From positions 1-64,000 of the forward strand of contig JAPLQK010000069.1 in the NCBI GenBank assembly GCA_026399735.1: a DNA stretch of 64,000 bases, written 5' to 3'. The notes below the pieces were generated by a model, which had not been told where the DNA came from, made no database searches, and worked only from the letters and a program-made list of their open reading frames with translations. Shown here piece after piece: positions 23,327 to 36,514 of this stretch. The stretch is from Pseudomonadota bacterium. GTDB lineage: Bacteria; Pseudomonadota; Gammaproteobacteria; Burkholderiales; Gallionellaceae. Both the position numbers and the translations under genes were made by a program. How positions within the stretch are numbered: position 1 is the stretch's first letter; the number at the start of each line of letters is the position of its first letter.

Positions 23327-23851
23327 TTAATTGCGTTTCAAATTCTCTAATACTGCAAAAGGATTCCGCTTGCCCTTTTGCTTATCTTCACCTTCATCCG
23401 CCTGACAAGCGCCCAAGTCATGCATAGGAGCGATAGGCAGGCTTAACAGAATCTCGTCTTCCAGCAACTCCAGCACATCCAGATTTTTATCAGCAAGAAT
23501 CCCGTCAAACTCTTCTTCCTGATCATCCAACGCATCCAGACTCGCCTGATCGCACAGCAGCAGGCGCGCATCATGCTGTACCGCATAATCCATGCCCTTC
23601 AGACAACGCTGACAACGCAACTGACAACTGCCATTAATACTGATATCTAATACGAAACGCCCCTGATCATCCTGCCCGCCTTGCAGGATATAATGCAAAC
23701 TCCCTTGCGGGTTATCCAGCAACTCCTGCAAACGTGACAACTCCGCAACAGGCACTTTCGCGTCTATTTGCTTGCCGTTTTCGGCAAAATCCAGGCTATC
23801 AATAATAGGTCGTGCGTACATGAGCCGCGCATGATATATTTTTCGCAGCAT
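23327..23851 (-). CDS. yceD: YceD/DUF177 family protein
   Basis: CQLRCQRCLKGMDYAV cysteine pair; EDEILLSLPIAPMHD; upstream of rpmF. Confidence 0.9.
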   Translation of the reverse strand: MLRKIYHARLMYARPIIDSLDFAENGKQIDAKVPVAELSRLQELLDNPQGSLHYILQGGQDDQGRFVLDISINGSCQLRCQRCLKGMDYAVQHDARLLLCDQASLDALDDQEEEFDGILADKNLDVLELLEDEILLSLPIAPMHDLGACQADEGEDKQKGKRNPFAVLENLKRN

Positions 23852-24005
23852 TCTGTCAAAAATCCTGCTTAAAATACTGAAAAAAACTGCATAATAACCA
23901 TGTTACCGGTACATTCGATCAGGGTTCATGCCACGTTCCCCGCACAACTCCGTTATTGCGTGAATGATCCGGGAGTCAGAAAAATCACATGTTAAAGGAA
24001 TTGTA

Positions 24006-24590
24006 TTGAGTTCTCAGTTACTGGTTTTAGCCTCCACTTCCCCTTATCGCTGCGAACTGTTAAAGCGCCTGCAACTCCCCTTTACCACCGCATCTCCTGA
24101 TGTGGATGAGACACCGCAGCCCGATGAAGCAGCACGAGCGACATCGCAACGGCTGTCTCAGGAAAAAGCACGTGCCGTTGCAGACCGCTATCCGGATGCC
24201 CTGATTATTGGTTCGGACCAGGTCGCCCTGCTGGAGGGTCAGCAAATCGGCAAGCCGCTGACCCACGACAATGCGGTCAGGCAGTTGCGCAGCATGCGCG
24301 GCAAGACCACCTGCTTTTATACCGCGCTGACGCTGCTCAACAGCCGCACGGGTCGCATACAGACCGAAGTGGCGGAAAATTACATCACCTTGCGCAACCT
24401 GACCGACGAAGAGATCGAGGGTTATTTGCTCAAGGAACAACCCTATAACTGCGCCGGCAGCGCAAAATCTGAGGGTCTGGGCATTGCACTGATGAGCAGC
24501 ATGACGGGCGACGACCCGAATGCACTGATCGGCCTGCCGCTGATTCTGCTGATTGAAATGCTGCGCCGCGAAAATGTGAAACTATTTTGA
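24006..24590 (+). CDS. Maf family nucleotide pyrophosphatase (probable TTG start; ORF track begins at 23964)
   Basis: [42 protein letters not shown]. Confidence 0.92.
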   Translation: MSSQLLVLASTSPYRCELLKRLQLPFTTASPDVDETPQPDEAARATSQRLSQEKARAVADRYPDALIIGSDQVALLEGQQIGKPLTHDNAVRQLRSMRGKTTCFYTALTLLNSRTGRIQTEVAENYITLRNLTDEEIEGYLLKEQPYNCAGSAKSEGLGIALMSSMTGDDPNALIGLPLILLIEMLRRENVKLF

Positions 24591-25315
24591 ACATGACAAA
24601 CAACTTAGGTACCCTGTATCTGATTCCCTGCACGCTGGGCGACACACCCGCAGAGCAGGTATTACCGCAGCACGTGATCAACATTGCGCGGTCTTTGCAA
24701 CATTACGTGGTAGAGCAGGCCAAGACGGCACGGCAATTCCTGTCAGCACTCAAACACGAACATCCCATCCAGTCGCTGCATTTCGCTACGCTCAACGAAC
24801 ACACTGCTGCCGCCGAACTGCCTGCGCTGCTGGCACCCCTGCTGGCGGGACACGATGTCGGCATTATCTCCGAAGCGGGCTGCCCTGGCATCGCTGATCC
24901 GGGTGCCGCACTGGTCAATCTGGCACACAAGAGCGGCATCCGCGTCATTCCACTGGTCGGCCCCTCCTCCATTCTGCTGGCATTGATGGCATCAGGCATG
25001 AACGGACAATGTTTCGCCTTTCACGGCTATTTGCCGATAGCCGAATCCGACAGAAACAAAATGATCACAACGCTGGAGTCGGAATCGGCTAGCCGACGTC
25101 AAACCCAGATGTTCATTGAAACGCCGTATCGCAATGACAAGCTGTTCAACGCACTGCTCGCCCAATGCCGCCCGCAAACGCTGTTATGTGTCGCCACAGA
25201 CATCAGCCTGCCCTCTGAGCAGATACAGACGCGCACCGTAGTGCAATGGAAATCAAAGCCAGCACCGCAACTGAACAAGCGACCCAGCCTGTTTTTATTG
25301 CTCGCAAACCGTTAA
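24587..25315 (+). CDS. SAM-dependent methyltransferase, tetrapyrrole methylase/RsmI-like family
   Basis: [58 protein letters not shown]. Confidence 0.88.
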   Translation: MNMTNNLGTLYLIPCTLGDTPAEQVLPQHVINIARSLQHYVVEQAKTARQFLSALKHEHPIQSLHFATLNEHTAAAELPALLAPLLAGHDVGIISEAGCPGIADPGAALVNLAHKSGIRVIPLVGPSSILLALMASGMNGQCFAFHGYLPIAESDRNKMITTLESESASRRQTQMFIETPYRNDKLFNALLAQCRPQTLLCVATDISLPSEQIQTRTVVQWKSKPAPQLNKRPSLFLLLANR

Positions 25316-25402
25316 TTTGAACTTAATCATTTTTTTAGTTGCGATTAAACTCGCAATCTGATATTAAAGCGGACTTAATTTTTTACACGTCGGAGAAGTG
25401 CC

Positions 25403-25825
25403 ATGTCGCAACTATCACTAAAGCCCATCGCCCCCTATCAAACAACCGAGGGCGAGTCCTACATGAACCAGAATCAGCGCGAACATTTTCGCCAGGTTCT
25501 GCAGTCAATCAAGTCAGGCCTGGGTGAAGATATCGACCGTACCGTACACACCATGCAGGACGAAGCGACTGTGTTTGCCGACCCGAACGACAGAGCCACG
25601 CAGGAATCAGACATCAGCCTGGAACTGCGCAATCGCGATCGTGAGCGCAAACTGATCAAGAAAATCGATGAAATGCTCGTAAAAATAAAAGCCGATGAAT
25701 ATGGCTACTGCGAAAATTGCGGCATCGAAATCGGCTTAGGGCGCCTCGAAGCCCGCCCGACCGCCACTCAATGTATCGACTGCAAATCGCTGGACGAAAT
25801 CCGAGAAAAACAGATGGCCAAGTAA
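25403..25825 (+). CDS. dksA: RNA polymerase-binding transcription factor DksA
   Basis: TraR/DksA zinc finger YGYCENCGIEIGLGRLEARPTATQCIDCK. Confidence 0.94.
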   Translation: MSQLSLKPIAPYQTTEGESYMNQNQREHFRQVLQSIKSGLGEDIDRTVHTMQDEATVFADPNDRATQESDISLELRNRDRERKLIKKIDEMLVKIKADEYGYCENCGIEIGLGRLEARPTATQCIDCKSLDEIREKQMAK

Positions 25826-26018
25826 TTGGACATCTTTTTCTGCGCCAGCTAAAAGCAGATGGAAAAATAACACTTTGCCATCTGGCTCTGCAGGGATGAT
25901 ACCCAGTGGGCATCAACTCGCAAACGATTAAGGCAGGGATGGTATTCAGCGAACATCGAATGGCAAAATAAAACATTATTAATCAACATGTTATTCCATA
26001 TTCTCAACACATCTTCAC

Positions 26019-26050
26019 AATAAAAAACCCGCCGAAGCGGGTTTTTTATT
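26019..26050. terminator. Bidirectional intrinsic terminator between dksA and pnp (AATAAAAAACCCGC-CGAA-GCGGGTTTTTTATT)
   Basis: Perfect inverted repeat with A/T flanks between convergent genes. Confidence 0.88.
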
Positions 26051-26066
26051 CACATCAAATTACTGA

Positions 26067-28173
26067 TTACTCGGCAATAGACGCGCCATTCGCAGAAGGG
26101 GCATCCAGCAGCGCCTTCATGGAAAGCTTCATACGGCCACGGTCATCCATCTCCAGCAGCTTCACGCGCACAACCTGACCTTCCTTGAGGTAGTCGCCCA
26201 CGCTGTTGACGCGCTCGTGTGCGATCTGGGAGATGTGCAACAGACCATCCTTGCCCGGCAGGATATTGATCAAAGCGCCGAAGTCGAGCAACTTGACCAC
26301 CGGACCTTCGTAGATCTTGCCGACTTCAACATCCATCGCGATATCTTCGATACGCTTCTTGGCCAACTCACCCGCTTCTCCGTTTACGCTGGAGATGGTG
26401 ATATTGCCCGCATCGTCGATATCAATCGTAGTGCCGGTTTCTTCAGTCAAGGCACGGATAACCGCACCGCCCTTGCCGATCACGTCGCGAATCTTTTCAG
26501 GATTGATCTTCATCTTGATCATGCGCGGTGCAAACTCGGACAGTTCGCTGCGCACGCCGGACATGGATTCCTTCATGATACCAAGAATATGCATACGGCC
26601 TTCCTTGGCCTGACTCAATGCAGCCTGCATGATTTCACGGGTGATACCGTTGATCTTGATGTCCATCTGCAACGCAGTGATACCGTTTTCAGATCCTGCG
26701 ACCTTGAAGTCCATATCGCCCAGATGATCTTCATCACCCAGGATATCGGTCAACACGGCAAAACGGTTGCCTTCCTTGATCAGACCCATCGCGATACCTG
26801 CAACATGCGCCTTCAGAGGAACACCCGCATCCAGCATCGACAGGCAACCGCCGCAAACGGAGGCCATCGAACTGGAACCATTCGACTCGGTGATTTCGGA
26901 AACGATGCGAACTGCATAGCCGAAATCTTCTTCGTTTGGCAGCACGGCAACCAGTGCGCGCTTGGCCAGGCGACCGTGACCGATTTCACGACGTTTAGGA
27001 GAACCTACGCGTCCTGTTTCACCGGTTGCAAACGGAGGGAAGTTGTAATGCAACATGAAGCGATCAGTAAATTCACCTTGCAGCGCATCGACCTTCTGCG
27101 CATCGCGCATACTGCCCAATGTCGCCACGACGACAGCCTGCGTCTCTCCGCGTGTGAACAAGGCGGAACCGTGCGTGCGCGGCAGCACGCCGTTGCGGAT
27201 GGTGATCTTGCGCACGGTGCGCGTATCGCGACCGTCGATGCGAGGCTCACCGCTCAAGATTTGACCGCGAACGATCTTGGCTTCCAGCGCGCCGAACAAT
27301 TCATTGACGGCATTCTTTTCAAGATCAGGCGATACAGCCGCCATCACTTTACTGTGAATTGCAGAAATTGCATCGGTGCGTTCCTGTTTGGAGCGAATAG
27401 CGTAAGCTTTTTGCAGATCAGCGTCAGCCAGTTCTGCAATCTGAGCGATCAGCGCTTCATTCCTGGCAGGAGCTGTCCAGTCCCATGTCGGCTTGCCGAC
27501 TGCATCCGCCATTTCATTGATCGCTGCGATAACGACCTGGAATTGCTCATGGCCGAACATCACCGCACCCAGCATCACTTCTTCGGACAACTGCTGCGCT
27601 TCGGATTCCACCATCAGCACGGCACGGTCGGTGCCTGCAACAACCAGATCCATCTGCGAAGTCTTCAGTTCAGTCTGGGTCGGATTGAGCAGATATTGAC
27701 CGTCAAAATAACCCACGCGTGCAGCGCCGATCGGGCCTTCAAATGGAATACCCGAGATCGCCAATGCCGCAGACGCGCCGATCAGTGAAGGAATATCGGA
27801 ATCGATTTCGCTGTCAGATGACATGACGGTTGCGATGATTTGCACCTCGTTGTAGAAGCTTTCAGGAAACAGCGGACGCAGCGGACGATCGATCAGACGG
27901 GACGTCAGAATTTCCTTTTCGCTGGCGCGGCCTTCGCGTTTGAAGAAACTGCCTGGAATCTTGCCTGCGGCGTAGGTTTTTTCCTGATAATCCACGGTCA
28001 GCGGGAAAAAGTCCTGCTCAGGTTTGGCGTCTTTACGACCGACCACGGTGACCAGCACCACGGTGTCATCTAAGCTCACCAGAACTGCACCACTTGCCTG
28101 ACGGGCGATTTCGCCGGTCTCTATGGTCAACTGATGCTTACCGAACGCGATTGTTTTTTTGAAATGACTCAAG
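26067..28173 (-). CDS. pnp: Polyribonucleotide nucleotidyltransferase; probable TTG start around 28173 ([15 protein letters not shown]), ORF track starts at 28205
   Basis: RNase PH, KH ([21 protein letters not shown]) and S1 domains. Confidence 0.95.
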
Positions 28174-28268
28174 ATAGACCTCTTATGACATACATGACGC
28201 GCCATCGCGCCACGTTAAAATAGACGAGACTAAACGACACGGGCCGCAATTGCGACCCGCTGGTAATA

Positions 28269-28538
28269 CTACTTACGAATTGCCAAACGCTTGATCAGAA
28301 TTTGGTAGCTCGCTTCATTCTTGCTCCTCAGGTAGTCGAGCAGCTTGCGACGGCGGCTAACCAGGCGCAACAAACCGCGACGGGAATGGTGATCCTTGGC
28401 ATGATCCTTGAAGTGATCTGTCAGGTAAGTGATACGTGCAGTGATCAGAGCCACTTGTACTTCCGGGGATCCGGTGTCGGCCGTAGCACGTTGATAGTCT
28501 GTCACGATTTGCGCTTTTTGCGCGGCGGTAATTGCCAT
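28269..28538 (-). CDS. rpsO: 30S ribosomal protein S15
   Basis: [51 protein letters not shown]. Confidence 0.98.
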   Translation of the reverse strand: MAITAAQKAQIVTDYQRATADTGSPEVQVALITARITYLTDHFKDHAKDHHSRRGLLRLVSRRRKLLDYLRSKNEASYQILIKRLAIRK

Positions 28539-28586
28539 TGGTTTTGCTCTCCTAAAAAAAGTGCTAAATTATACTCTTGAATATGG

Positions 28587-29561
28587 TTACTGCTCAACCA
28601 CTTCCGTCAAATCTGACTTGGCGGCCAATTTTGCTACACTGGAAATCAATCGTACCGGTGCGATGCGACGGCCTTGTTGCAAACCGACACCGACAAATCC
28701 ATCCGGACTGTACAGACCAACCTTGCCATCCGGCAAGCCTGTCTCCAACCCCAGACGCTGCCCTTGCGCCAGACGCTTGATCTGCACCTCGTCTAAAACC
28801 AACTGCGGCATGTCCGGCATCAGGCTGACCAGCGGCATCAGACAGGCATCACGCTCCGCATCGCTCATTTCCGTCAACTGCTGCAGAGTGTGCCCGTCGC
28901 TCAATTTGAAATGCGCAATCGCGGTGCGGCGCAAACCGATAAGATGAGCACCGCAGCCCAATGCTGCGCCGATATCCTCGGCCAGCGTACGCACATACGT
29001 GCCTTTGCTGCATCGTACGGAGATTTCCATTTCAACGCCTGCCCAACGGTTCACGGCCAACTCATGAATTAACACAGCGCGCACGGGCCGGTCTATGGTA
29101 ATCCCTTCGCGGATGTATTCGTAAAGCGGGCGCCCCTGATGTTTGAGCGCACTGTACATCGGGGGCAATTGCTCAATCTCCCCACGAAAACGCGCCAAAA
29201 CCATATCCAGATCAGACTGTGTAAAATTAACCGGCAACTCAGATGTAATTTCCCCCTCCGCATCCCCGGTCGCAGTGGTCTGCCCCAGACGCAGCAACGC
29301 AGTATAGGACTTATCCGCGTCCAGCAACGCGTTGGAAAATTTGGTTGCCTCACCGAAGCAGACCGGCAGCAGACCCGTGGCCAAGGGATCCAGCGTGCCG
29401 GTATGCCCGGCCTTTTCAGCCTGGAACAGGCGGCGAATCTTTTGCAGCGCATCGTTAGAGCTCAGTTCAAGCGGCTTATCGAACAGCAAAACGCCATCAA
29501 TAGCACGCCATTTATTCCTGAACTGCGGTTTACTTTTCGTCAAGATGAAAATCGCTGGCAA
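28587..29561 (-). CDS. truB: tRNA pseudouridine(55) synthase
   Basis: [45 protein letters not shown]. Confidence 0.95.
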   Translation of the reverse strand: MPAIFILTKSKPQFRNKWRAIDGVLLFDKPLELSSNDALQKIRRLFQAEKAGHTGTLDPLATGLLPVCFGEATKFSNALLDADKSYTALLRLGQTTATGDAEGEITSELPVNFTQSDLDMVLARFRGEIEQLPPMYSALKHQGRPLYEYIREGITIDRPVRAVLIHELAVNRWAGVEMEISVRCSKGTYVRTLAEDIGAALGCGAHLIGLRRTAIAHFKLSDGHTLQQLTEMSDAERDACLMPLVSLMPDMPQLVLDEVQIKRLAQGQRLGLETGLPDGKVGLYSPDGFVGVGLQQGRRIAPVRLISSVAKLAAKSDLTEVVEQ

Positions 29562-29892
29562 CCGCCTGATCGATCATTTGCGACAAATGACTGCCACGCT
29601 CGACCGATGAGTCAAACACAAAATGTAATTGCGGCATGATGCGCAACTTGATGCTGCGTGCCAGACGGCTACGCAAAAATCCCGCTGCCCGATCCAGCCC
29701 CTCTTGCGCCTCTTCATGCTTACCATCCAGACGCGTAAAGAAAATTTTGGCATGTGAATAATCACCTGCCACCTCAACACCGGTGATGGTGACCAGCTTC
29801 ACGCGCGGGTCGTTGATTTCAAGACGCACCAGTTGAGCGATTTCCCGCTGCATCTGCTGCCCGACACGGTCTGTTCTCGCAAAATTAGCCAT
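29530..29892 (-). CDS. rbfA: Ribosome-binding factor A
   Basis: [26 protein letters not shown]; infB-rbfA-truB order. Confidence 0.95.
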   Translation of the reverse strand: MANFARTDRVGQQMQREIAQLVRLEINDPRVKLVTITGVEVAGDYSHAKIFFTRLDGKHEEAQEGLDRAAGFLRSRLARSIKLRIMPQLHFVFDSSVERGSHLSQMIDQAVASDFHLDEK

Positions 29893-32570
29893 TACAGAGT
29901 ACGCGCAACCTCAACGATTTCATAGACTTCCAGCTTGTCGCCGACTTCCAGATCATTAAAGCCCTTGATCGACAAACCACATTCAAAGTTGGCGCGCACT
30001 TCTTTCGCGTCATCCTTAAAGCGTTTCAACGAATCCAGTTCGCCTTCGTGGATCATTTCATTGCCGCGCTTCACACGCACTTTGCAACCGCGTTTGACGA
30101 CGCCTTCGAGCACCATACAGCCGGCAATGGTACCGATCTTGGAGACCACAAACACCTGACGCACTTCAACCAGACCCAGGATGCTTTCACGCATCTCGGG
30201 TGCCAGCATCCCTGACAAGGCCGTCTTGATGTCATCCGCCATCGCATAAATAATGCTGTAGTTGCGGATCTGTACGCCGCAGGATTCAGCCAGTTTGCGT
30301 GCTGGCGCATCGGTACGGGTGTTAAAACCGATCAGAATCGCTTTTGACGCAAGCGCCAGATTGATGTCTGACTCATTGATCGAACCGACACCGCTGTGTA
30401 TCAAATTAACCTTGACTTCGTCCGTAGACAACTTTTGCAACGTCTGCGCGATTGCTTCTGCAGAACCCTGCACGTCAGATTTTACAATCAGCGACAAAGT
30501 ACGGACTTCACCTTCGGCCATCTGGTCGAACATATTTTCCAGCTTAGCCGCTTGCTGTTTCGCCAACTTCACGCCGCGATACTTACCCTGACGGAACAAC
30601 GCGATTTCACGCGCACGCTTCTCATCGGTCAACACCATCAGCGACTCGCCTGCATCGGGCACTTCCGACAAACCTTGAATTTCAACCGGAATAGACGGTC
30701 CTGCTTCGGCAATACTCTTGCCATTTTCATCCAGCATGGCACGCACCCGGCCGAATACCGAACCGATCAGCACCGCATCACCGCGCTTCATGGTACCCGA
30801 CTGAATCAGCACGGTCGCAACAGGACCCTTACCCTTATCCAGACGCGCCTCGATCACCAAACCCTTGGCATTACAGTCGCGCGGCGCTTTCAATTCCATC
30901 AACTCAGCCTGCAACAGAATGGATTCCAGCAGCTGATCGATCCCGTGACCTGATTTGGAGGAAACTTCGACGAACATCGTATCGCCGCCCCAATCTTCAG
31001 GCACCACCCCCTCGGCTACCAGTTCCTGTTTGACGCGCTCGATATTGGCATCAGCCTTATCCACCTTGGTAATCGCCACCACAACAGGCACGTTACCCGC
31101 CCTGGCATGCGCGATCGCTTCCTTGGTTTGCGGCATCACGCCGTCATCTGCAGCGACCACCAGAATCACAATATCGGTTGCCTTGGCACCACGCGCACGC
31201 ATCGCGGTAAACGCTTCGTGACCCGGTGTATCCAGGAACGACACCATACCGCGCGGCGTTTCAACGTGATACGCACCGATATGCTGAGTAATCCCGCCTG
31301 CCTCGCCTGATACCACACGGGTACGGCGAATATAATCGAGCAAGGAAGTCTTACCGTGATCGACGTGACCCATCACGGTAACCACCGGCGCACGCGGTTC
31401 AGGCTCGACATCGTGATGTACTTCATCATCCATCAGATACGCGTCCGGATCATCCAGCTTGGCGGCTTTGGCAACGTGACCCAACTCTTCCACCACGATC
31501 ATCGCAGTTTCCTGATCCAGCACCTGGTTGATGGTCACCATCATACCCATTTTCATCAACACCTTGATCACTTCAACGGCTTTGACAGAGAGCTTTTGCG
31601 CCAGTTCGGCAACGACGATGGTTTCCGGAACGGCCACTTCGCGCACAACTGCTTCCGTCGGCAACGTAAAGGCATGAGCCGCCTCTTCAACCACATGCTT
31701 GCCATGACGTCCATGTTTGGGTGCACGAACAGGCATCGCCCATGACTTGTCCTTGGTCGTCGTTTTAGGAGGTATGCGTGTCGTCGTTTTGGCCGGCACA
31801 CGCTTACCGGGCTTGTCTTCACGCGCGGCAGGCGTTGCAGCTGCGGTTTCAACCTTAGGTTTCCTGTCCGGCCTGATAACCTTATCGCCCGGACGCATGG
31901 CAGGTTTATGCAACGTGCCATGCGCAGCCTCTGCCGCCTGTGGCGCTTTTACTGGAGCAGGTTTAGCGGCTACCGGCGCGGCAGCTGATTCGGTTTCAAC
32001 CGGCGTTACTGCAGCTTGTGCAGCGGCTTCATCCACCACCGGCGTCTGAACGACCGGCTTGATCACAGGCGCTTCGGCCTGAGTCAGTTTTTCAGCACGG
32101 CGTTTATTAAATGCCTGACGGGCGAGCAGCTCCGCCTCCTGGCGGGCCGCCAGCTCTGCCTGCAATCGCGCTTCTTGTTCACGCGAATCAAGCTCAGCAC
32201 TGCCCAGCACTTTAATTTGCTCAGCGCTGGTTAAGATCACCGGCGCTGTCGCCTGAACCGACTCAATCGTCATGGGCGCCACGATGCGACGCTTGCGCAC
32301 CTCAACCTGAATCGTACGCGCCCGTCCGGATTTGTCTGAACTCTGGATTTCCGTGGTTTCACGGCGAGTCAATGTGATTTTTTTGGCAGCATGATCAGCA
32401 CCATGCGCCTGACGCAAATGCTCAAGCAACTTGGCCTTGTCTTTTTCAGAAACCAAATCCGTCGCATCCGATTGTTCGCCCCCGGCCGCATGCAACTGCT
32501 CCAGCAACAAAGCTACCGGCAGACCCAGTTCGACCGCAAATTGTGTTACGTCTAATTTTCCCATTACCAT
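29892..32570 (-). CDS. infB: Translation initiation factor IF-2
   Basis: [21 protein letters not shown] domain; [18 protein letters not shown]-terminus. Confidence 0.98.
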   Translation of the reverse strand: MVMGKLDVTQFAVELGLPVALLLEQLHAAGGEQSDATDLVSEKDKAKLLEHLRQAHGADHAAKKITLTRRETTEIQSSDKSGRARTIQVEVRKRRIVAPMTIESVQATAPVILTSAEQIKVLGSAELDSREQEARLQAELAARQEAELLARQAFNKRRAEKLTQAEAPVIKPVVQTPVVDEAAAQAAVTPVETESAAAPVAAKPAPVKAPQAAEAAHGTLHKPAMRPGDKVIRPDRKPKVETAAATPAAREDKPGKRVPAKTTTRIPPKTTTKDKSWAMPVRAPKHGRHGKHVVEEAAHAFTLPTEAVVREVAVPETIVVAELAQKLSVKAVEVIKVLMKMGMMVTINQVLDQETAMIVVEELGHVAKAAKLDDPDAYLMDDEVHHDVEPEPRAPVVTVMGHVDHGKTSLLDYIRRTRVVSGEAGGITQHIGAYHVETPRGMVSFLDTPGHEAFTAMRARGAKATDIVILVVAADDGVMPQTKEAIAHARAGNVPVVVAITKVDKADANIERVKQELVAEGVVPEDWGGDTMFVEVSSKSGHGIDQLLESILLQAELMELKAPRDCNAKGLVIEARLDKGKGPVATVLIQSGTMKRGDAVLIGSVFGRVRAMLDENGKSIAEAGPSIPVEIQGLSEVPDAGESLMVLTDEKRAREIALFRQGKYRGVKLAKQQAAKLENMFDQMAEGEVRTLSLIVKSDVQGSAEAIAQTLQKLSTDEVKVNLIHSGVGSINESDINLALASKAILIGFNTRTDAPARKLAESCGVQIRNYSIIYAMADDIKTALSGMLAPEMRESILGLVEVRQVFVVSKIGTIAGCMVLEGVVKRGCKVRVKRGNEMIHEGELDSLKRFKDDAKEVRANFECGLSIKGFNDLEVGDKLEVYEIVEVARTL

Positions 32571-32742
32571 CCTTTAAACAACTCCAACGGGCATGGCAAC
32601 CACCCCGATGATACAAACGATTCTCGCAGGAATATTACCCTCATGGCAATAACTCGCAAAACCCGCTACACCTGCTCCCGCGTCAACCGCCTGCGCGGAG
32701 CAACTGTGCAACGAACCTGTTCGTCGCACCTTTCAAACCTTA

Positions 32743-34215
32743 TTACACAAACCAGGGCGCGCGCGCTGTCATAATGAGCGCGTTTGCTTCGTCCGCAGCC
32801 AAACCGGACAGCTCCACCAACTCGTCGACATCCAGATCAGCCAATTGCTCTTGCGTAGTGATGCCCTTGACGGACAAGACGCGCGCCAACTCATCATTCA
32901 TGCCATCCAACTTGAGCAAATCGTCGATGCCATGCTCAACCTTCTCTTCATTAACCAGGGCCGCATTCAGCAGCGCATTACGCGCACGACTGCGCAACTC
33001 ATTAACAGTCGCCTCGTCGAAGGTCTCGATTTCCAGCATTTCTTCTACAGGAACATAAGCTACTTCTTCGAGCGTAGCAAAACCTTCCTGAACCAGGATA
33101 TCGGCAACCTCTTCATCGACATCCAGCTTTTCCATGAAAATTGCGCGCGTCTTGACGAATTCCTGATCGTGTTTTTCCTGAGCCTGTTCAACAGTCATAA
33201 TGTTGAGTTCCCAGCCGGTCATTTCGCTCGCCAGTCGAACGTTCTGGCCGCCACGGCCAATTGCCTGCGCCAGATTTTCTTCCTCAACCACCACATCCAT
33301 GCTGTGACGGTCTTCATCCACCACAATACTGGAAACTTCAGCTGGCGCCAGGGAGTTAATCACATAAGTCGCCGGATCTTCCGACCACAGTATGATATCT
33401 ACACGTTCACCCGCCAGCTCATTGGTCACGCTTTGTACACGTGAACCGCGCATCCCCACGCAAGTACCGATAGGATCTATGCGTTGATCGTGCGATTGCA
33501 CTGCAATCTTGGCACGAGACCCCGGATCGCGAGCTGCGCCTACGATTTCCAGCAGATTTTCTTCGATTTCAGGCACTTCAAGTTCAAACAATTTGACCAG
33601 CAAATCCGTCGAGGTACGCGACAGAATCACTTGCGGGCCGCGCGGGCCGCGATCAACGCGCAACAGATGCGCCCTGACCCGGTCACCGATGCGCATATTT
33701 TCTTTAGGAATCATCTGATCGCGCGGCAACAGCGCCTCGATCTTGCCGAATTCGATGATCGCACTGCCGCGCTCCAGCCGCTTGACGGTACCGGACACAA
33801 GGTGCTCCTTGCGATCCATGAAATCCGCGAGGATCTGTTCGCGCTCGGCATCACGAATTTTCTGGAAAATAACCTGTTTGGCCGCTTGCGCACCGATACG
33901 CCCGAAGTCGATAGACTCCAGCGGCTCTTCGATAAATTGACCCAACTGAATGTTGGCATCGCGTTTTTGCGCTTCTTCCAGCTTGATATGCAGGTCTGGC
34001 GTCTCAAACGTTTCGTCGTCCATCACTTCCCAGCAACGGAAGGATTGAAACTCACCCGTATTGCGGTCAATCGCGACGCGCACATCGGCTTCATCTTCAA
34101 ATCGCTTCTTGGTAGCTGAAGCCAACGCTGATTCCAGCGCAGAAAACACGACTTCCTTGTCCACGTTCTTCTCACGAGACAACGCATCAACCAGCAATAA
34201 AACTTCACGACTCAT
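32743..34215 (-). CDS. nusA: Transcription termination/antitermination factor NusA
   Basis: [38 protein letters not shown]1/KH domains. Confidence 0.97.
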   Translation of the reverse strand: MSREVLLLVDALSREKNVDKEVVFSALESALASATKKRFEDEADVRVAIDRNTGEFQSFRCWEVMDDETFETPDLHIKLEEAQKRDANIQLGQFIEEPLESIDFGRIGAQAAKQVIFQKIRDAEREQILADFMDRKEHLVSGTVKRLERGSAIIEFGKIEALLPRDQMIPKENMRIGDRVRAHLLRVDRGPRGPQVILSRTSTDLLVKLFELEVPEIEENLLEIVGAARDPGSRAKIAVQSHDQRIDPIGTCVGMRGSRVQSVTNELAGERVDIILWSEDPATYVINSLAPAEVSSIVVDEDRHSMDVVVEEENLAQAIGRGGQNVRLASEMTGWELNIMTVEQAQEKHDQEFVKTRAIFMEKLDVDEEVADILVQEGFATLEEVAYVPVEEMLEIETFDEATVNELRSRARNALLNAALVNEEKVEHGIDDLLKLDGMNDELARVLSVKGITTQEQLADLDVDELVELSGLAADEANALIMTARAPWFV

Positions 34216-34256
34216 ACCATTCCCCTGCTATTCGCTCAAGCTGCGAGCATTAAATT

Positions 34257-34682
34257 CTAAAAAGTCGGCACTAAGCGCGCCTTGTCCACGTTGGCCAGTT
34301 CGATCTCGACCTGAACCCCCTCTACATCCATTTTTAACACGCCAGAACTCACCTCACCGAGAATTCCGATGAAATTCTTGCGGGCAGCGACCGGCATACG
34401 CAATTTAACTTGCGCTTTACAACCTGCAAAGCGAACGAAATCAGACTCTTTCTTCAGTGCGCGATCAAGTCCGGGAGACGACACTTCGAGCCGGTCATAA
34501 TCGACATTTTCGACCGTAAACAGCCGGGTCAGCTGATTGCTGACCAACTGACAATCTTCCACGGCGATACCATCGGGCTTATCGATGAACACGCGCAACA
34601 AACCACGGCCTGCGCGCTCAACATCCACCAGCTCGTACCCTAAACCGCCTACCGTTGTTTCTATTAACTTAACGACATCCAT
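34257..34682 (-). CDS. rimP: Ribosome maturation factor RimP
   Basis: [39 protein letters not shown]; 142 codons from the internal ATG. Confidence 0.93.
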   Translation of the reverse strand: MDVVKLIETTVGGLGYELVDVERAGRGLLRVFIDKPDGIAVEDCQLVSNQLTRLFTVENVDYDRLEVSSPGLDRALKKESDFVRFAGCKAQVKLRMPVAARKNFIGILGEVSSGVLKMDVEGVQVEIELANVDKARLVPTF

Positions 34683-34806
34683 TTTTGCGACCCACAAATA
34701 AAAAACGGGCACAAAGCCCATCCATCTACAAAACGCGCGGATTATAGCAAAAATTAGCGCATAAGGCAAAAAAACCGCAATGCCTTATACGCGCACGGAG
34801 ATTGTG

Positions 34807-36411
34807 TCAGAAGCTATCCTGATAGCGCACTGTAATGGGATAGCGCCAATCCTTACCATAGCCGCGCTCAGTAATCCGCACACCGGTTGCTGATTGCCTG
34901 CGTTTATATTCGCTGATCTGTATCAGCCGCACCACGCGCCTGACATCAGCTTCCCGGTACCCGCGTGCAATAATTTCGGGTATCGGCAGGTTTTTTTCCA
35001 CATAACACTCCATAATGCCGTCCAGCACATCATAAGGCGGTAAATTATCCTGATCGGTCTGATCAGGGCGCAACTCGGCACTAGGCGCACGCGTAATGAT
35101 GCGTTCAGGAATCACGTAGCTCAGCGTATTGCGATAGCGCGCCAAACGATATACCAGCAGTTTGCCGACATCCTTCAATACCGAGAAACCGCCCGCCATA
35201 TCGCCATAAAGGGTCGCATAGCCGACGCTCATTTCCGATTTATTGCCCGTCGTCAACACCAGCGCGCCCAGTTTATTAGACAATGCCATCAGCAAATTAC
35301 CGCGTATGCGCGCCTGCAAATTTTCCTCTGTCGTATCCTCGGCACGCCCGGCAAAACTATCCTTGAGCGTAGCCAGATAACCTTGCATGATAGGCTCGAT
35401 ACAAAATTCGTCGTATTGCACGCCGAGTATTTTTATCATTTCGCGCGAATCGTCCAGACTGATTTGCGCGGTATAGGGAGAGGGCATCATCACTGCATGC
35501 ACCTTGTCCGCACCCAGCGCATCCACAGCAATCGCCAGCGTCAGCGCGGAATCGATACCACCGGACAAACCCAGTAGCACCCCTTTAAAACCGTTCTTGC
35601 CGATATAGTCGCGAAGTCCCAGGCACAGGGCGCGATAAACACCTGCTTCCAGTTCCGGCAATACCGCCATTTCTCCTGCCGGCTGAACATCATCCGACAA
35701 CGCCAGATACGACAATTGTTCTTCGAACACAGCCCCCTGAAAAGTCAACTTACCGGAACGATCCATCGCAAAAGAACCGCCGTCAAAAACCAGTTCGTCC
35801 TGCCCCCCCACCATGTTGGCATACACCACAGACATGCCGGTTTCGCTAATACGCTGGCGCAAAACTTCATAGCGCGACGACAGCTTTTGCACCGCATAGG
35901 GCGATGCATTCAACACCAGCAATACTTGCGCACCTGCGCTGACAGCCAACTGCGCTGCCTGCGGCTCCCAAACATCCGCACAAATATTAAGCCCGAAACG
36001 AATGCCGGACAGTTCAAAAACAAGCGGTTCGACCCCGCAGGAAAAATAGCGCTCTTCATCAAACACCGCATAATTAGGCAGAAAGTGTTTGAAATAGGTC
36101 GCAACCACCTGTCCGTCACGCAACAACGAAGCGGCGTTGTAACGCTTCCCGTCCAACTGGTGCGGATGCCCCACGATCACGGCAATACCGGAAATACGCT
36201 GTGCAAGATCCTTTAACGCCTGATCACAGGAATTAAAAAAGCCATCCCGCAGCAGCAAGTCTTCCGGCGGATAACCACACAGGCTCAATTCGGGTGTCAA
36301 CATCAGCTGAGCACCCTTCAGCCTTGCCTGTTCCGCATAATTCAGTATCTTCGCGGCGTTTCCCGTCAAGTCACCCAGGACACAGTTAATTTGTGCGATT
36401 GCCAGTTTCAT
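34807..36411 (-). CDS. nadE: NAD+ synthase (glutamine-hydrolysing)
   Basis: N-terminal nitrilase domain plus C-terminal LLGLSGGIDSALTLAIAVDALG. Confidence 0.96.
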   Translation of the reverse strand: MKLAIAQINCVLGDLTGNAAKILNYAEQARLKGAQLMLTPELSLCGYPPEDLLLRDGFFNSCDQALKDLAQRISGIAVIVGHPHQLDGKRYNAASLLRDGQVVATYFKHFLPNYAVFDEERYFSCGVEPLVFELSGIRFGLNICADVWEPQAAQLAVSAGAQVLLVLNASPYAVQKLSSRYEVLRQRISETGMSVVYANMVGGQDELVFDGGSFAMDRSGKLTFQGAVFEEQLSYLALSDDVQPAGEMAVLPELEAGVYRALCLGLRDYIGKNGFKGVLLGLSGGIDSALTLAIAVDALGADKVHAVMMPSPYTAQISLDDSREMIKILGVQYDEFCIEPIMQGYLATLKDSFAGRAEDTTEENLQARIRGNLLMALSNKLGALVLTTGNKSEMSVGYATLYGDMAGGFSVLKDVGKLLVYRLARYRNTLSYVIPERIITRAPSAELRPDQTDQDNLPPYDVLDGIMECYVEKNLPIPEIIARGYREADVRRVVRLIQISEYKRRQSATGVRITERGYGKDWRYPITVRYQDSF

Positions 36412-36468
36412 AGCTATACAGGAATACGTTAAGATTACGCATCATAATCGATTTTCACGGCAACATAA

Positions 36469-36498
36469 AAAAAGCGGGCTGTTTCCAGCCCGCTTTTT
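36469..36498 (-). terminator. Intrinsic terminator after the OmpA-like gene (AAAAAGCGGGCT-GTTTCC-AGCCCGCTTTTT)
   Basis: 12-bp perfect stem immediately downstream of the minus-strand gene. Confidence 0.85.
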
Positions 36499-36514
36499 CA
36501 GCACCTGCAAAAAA

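Noticed and set aside
26217-27788. 523-aa plus-strand ORF
   Set aside because: Shadow ORF antisense to pnp
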